Assembly: GCA_902767915.1 (NCBI GenBank)
Contig: CACXJE010000021.1
Location: 1-40,303, forward strand
DNA length: 40,303 nt
From: Oscillospiraceae bacterium
Lineage (GTDB): Bacteria; Bacillota; Clostridia; Oscillospirales; Oscillospiraceae
Direction of reading: 5' to 3'
Positions 39,626 to 40,303 of this stretch are shown here, piece after piece. How positions within the stretch are numbered: position 1 is the first letter of the stretch; each line of letters opens with the position of its first letter. The notes below the pieces were generated by a model. It was not told the origin of the DNA and did no database searches. It worked only from the letters and a program-made list of their open reading frames with translations. The translations under genes were made by a program, and so were the position numbers.

Positions 39626-39719
39626 AAGTTGAAAGTTGAAAATTGAAAATGAATGTGTTTTTCAAATCGCGATTTGAAAAACACCGATCACTTTCAACTT
39701 TACATTTTCAACTTTCAAC
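39622..39719. repeat. Period-7 repeat, 30-bp perfect palindrome and inverted heptads at the dut stop
   Basis: Four heptads of consensus TTGAAAG/A (39622-39649), the first holding the dut stop; a perfect palindrome with half-site GTGTTTTTCAAATCG (39655-39684); then four heptads of consensus TTTCAAC (39692-39719), the inverse complement of the left array. It is the most complete copy of the type seen at 35415. Confidence 0.9.
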
Positions 39720-39736
39720 TCAAAAAGGAGATTGCC

Positions 39737-40303
39737 ATGTTCTTGCCCATCAGCAAAAAAGATACGCTCGCCCGGGGCTGGGAGCAGTGCGACTTCGTGT
39801 ACGTCATCGGGGACGCCTATGTGGACCACCCCTCCTTTGGGCATGCCATCATCTCCCGGGTACTGGAGCACGCGGGCTACAGGGTGGGCATCATTGCCCA
39901 GCCTGACTGGAAAAATCCCGCCTCCATTGACGTACTGGGACGCCCCAGGCTGGGCTTTCTGGTCATGGGCGGAAACATGGACTCCATGGTGAACCACTAT
40001 TCTGTCTTCAAGCACCACCGGAAAACCGACGCCTACACCCCCAGCGGCCTCACGGGCAAGCGCCCGGACTACGCCACGGTGGTCTACTGCAACCTGATCC
40101 GCCAGACCTACAGGGACGTGCCCATCATCATCGGCGGCATGGAGGCCAGCCTCCGCCGTCTGGCCCACTATGACTACTGGAGCGACAAAATGAAGCGCTC
40201 CATTCTGCTGGATTCCCAGGCGGATCTGCTGCTCTACGGCATGGGAGAGCGCTCCATCGTGGAGGTGGCCGACGCCCTGAACGCGGGGCTCTCGGTCCAT
40301 GAC
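39737..40303 (+). CDS. YgiQ family radical SAM protein (N-terminal part; cut by window end)
   Basis: The frame is open from the ATG at 39737 (AAGGAG, 6 nt upstream) to the window end, 189 residues. The sequence F-L-P-I-S-K-K-D, G-D-A-Y-V-D-H-P-S-F-G, V-L-G-R-P-R-L-G-F-L-V-M-G-G-N-M-D-S-M-V-N-H-Y and I-I-G-G-M-E-A-S-L-R-R-L-A-H-Y-D-Y-W is characteristic of the N-terminal (cobalamin-binding-like) region of YgiQ proteins. The C-x-x-x-C-x-x-C cluster site lies further downstream, outside the window. The reaction is unknown. Confidence 0.93.
   Translation, partial: MFLPISKKDTLARGWEQCDFVYVIGDAYVDHPSFGHAIISRVLEHAGYRVGIIAQPDWKNPASIDVLGRPRLGFLVMGGNMDSMVNHYSVFKHHRKTDAYTPSGLTGKRPDYATVVYCNLIRQTYRDVPIIIGGMEASLRRLAHYDYWSDKMKRSILLDSQADLLLYGMGERSIVEVADALNAGLSVHD

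Noticed and set aside
39622-39719. Possible CRISPR array
   Set aside because: Units are 7 bp, contiguous, without unique spacers, and no cas genes are present.

Overview
The window is chromosomal DNA from a high-GC, spore-forming clostridial Firmicute, most likely a gut Oscillospirales/Oscillospiraceae-type organism. This rests on strong AGGAGG-type ribosome binding sites, a YlmC/YmxH-family sporulation gene, three exported enzymes with S-layer homology (SLH) domains, the dprA-topA-trmFO order, an M3 oligoendopeptidase and a carboxyspermidine-type polyamine pathway. No rRNA, tRNA, CRISPR array, phage module or intact insertion sequence was seen.

Layout. Positions 1-5.6 kb (minus strand): a membrane zinc-ribbon protein (cut by the window edge), a condensation-fold acetyltransferase-like protein, an MscS channel and an SLH-anchored 5'-nucleotidase. 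Positions 5.7-15.6 kb hold mainly envelope and export genes: YmxH, a 1084-residue secreted protein with a caspase/gingipain-like His-Cys pair, an SLH serine hydrolase of the class A beta-lactamase fold, an NlpC/P60-like hydrolase, an HpcH/HpaI aldolase next to an initiating sugar-phosphate transferase, and a lysozyme-like SLH protein. Positions 15.6-19.1 kb (minus): PepF-like peptidase, Gx-family membrane protein, MntE-like cation exporter. Positions 19.3-27.1 kb (plus): TrmH methyltransferase, dprA, topA, trmFO, plsX, rnc. Positions 27.3-28.7 kb: an AT-richer ECF sigma factor/DUF4367 pair. Positions 28.7-31.7 kb (minus): zinc-ribbon protein, small lipoprotein, P-loop protein, pgi. Positions 32.1-39.2 kb (plus): a polyamine cluster (speA, speE, speB, a DUF4304 gene, carboxynorspermidine synthase, nspC), followed by an internally deleted dut and the start of a YgiQ radical-SAM gene.

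How the genes work together. SpeA makes agmatine and SpeB makes putrescine. Carboxynorspermidine synthase plus NspC can take putrescine to spermidine, while SpeE offers a second aminopropyl route that would need decarboxylated SAM; no speD is in the window. speA has a good promoter, then a leader of about 245 nt with an 11-bp long-range helix and an intrinsic terminator placed directly against the ribosome binding site, a riboswitch/attenuator architecture that I could not match to a known class.

The most unusual content lies between genes. (1) Short tandem repeats of period 7 or 8, usually paired with a perfect hairpin or an inverted copy, lie in or next to gene ends. In trmH, trmFO, speB and dut the upstream stop codon sits in the first or second repeat unit. 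Stop-free versions lie inside topA and nspC. (2) A family of hairpin-mosaic elements is bounded by TGTAGGGAC...GTCCCTACA. (3) A 50/66-bp palindromic element occurs twice, each time splitting the 3' arm of another hairpin repeat, so that removing it restores a perfect palindrome. These look like an uncharacterised population of small mobile hairpin elements. Two genes in the repeat-rich right end are damaged or altered: dut lacks its central catalytic motifs, and nspC lacks its usual N-terminus and carries a hairpin/heptad insertion.
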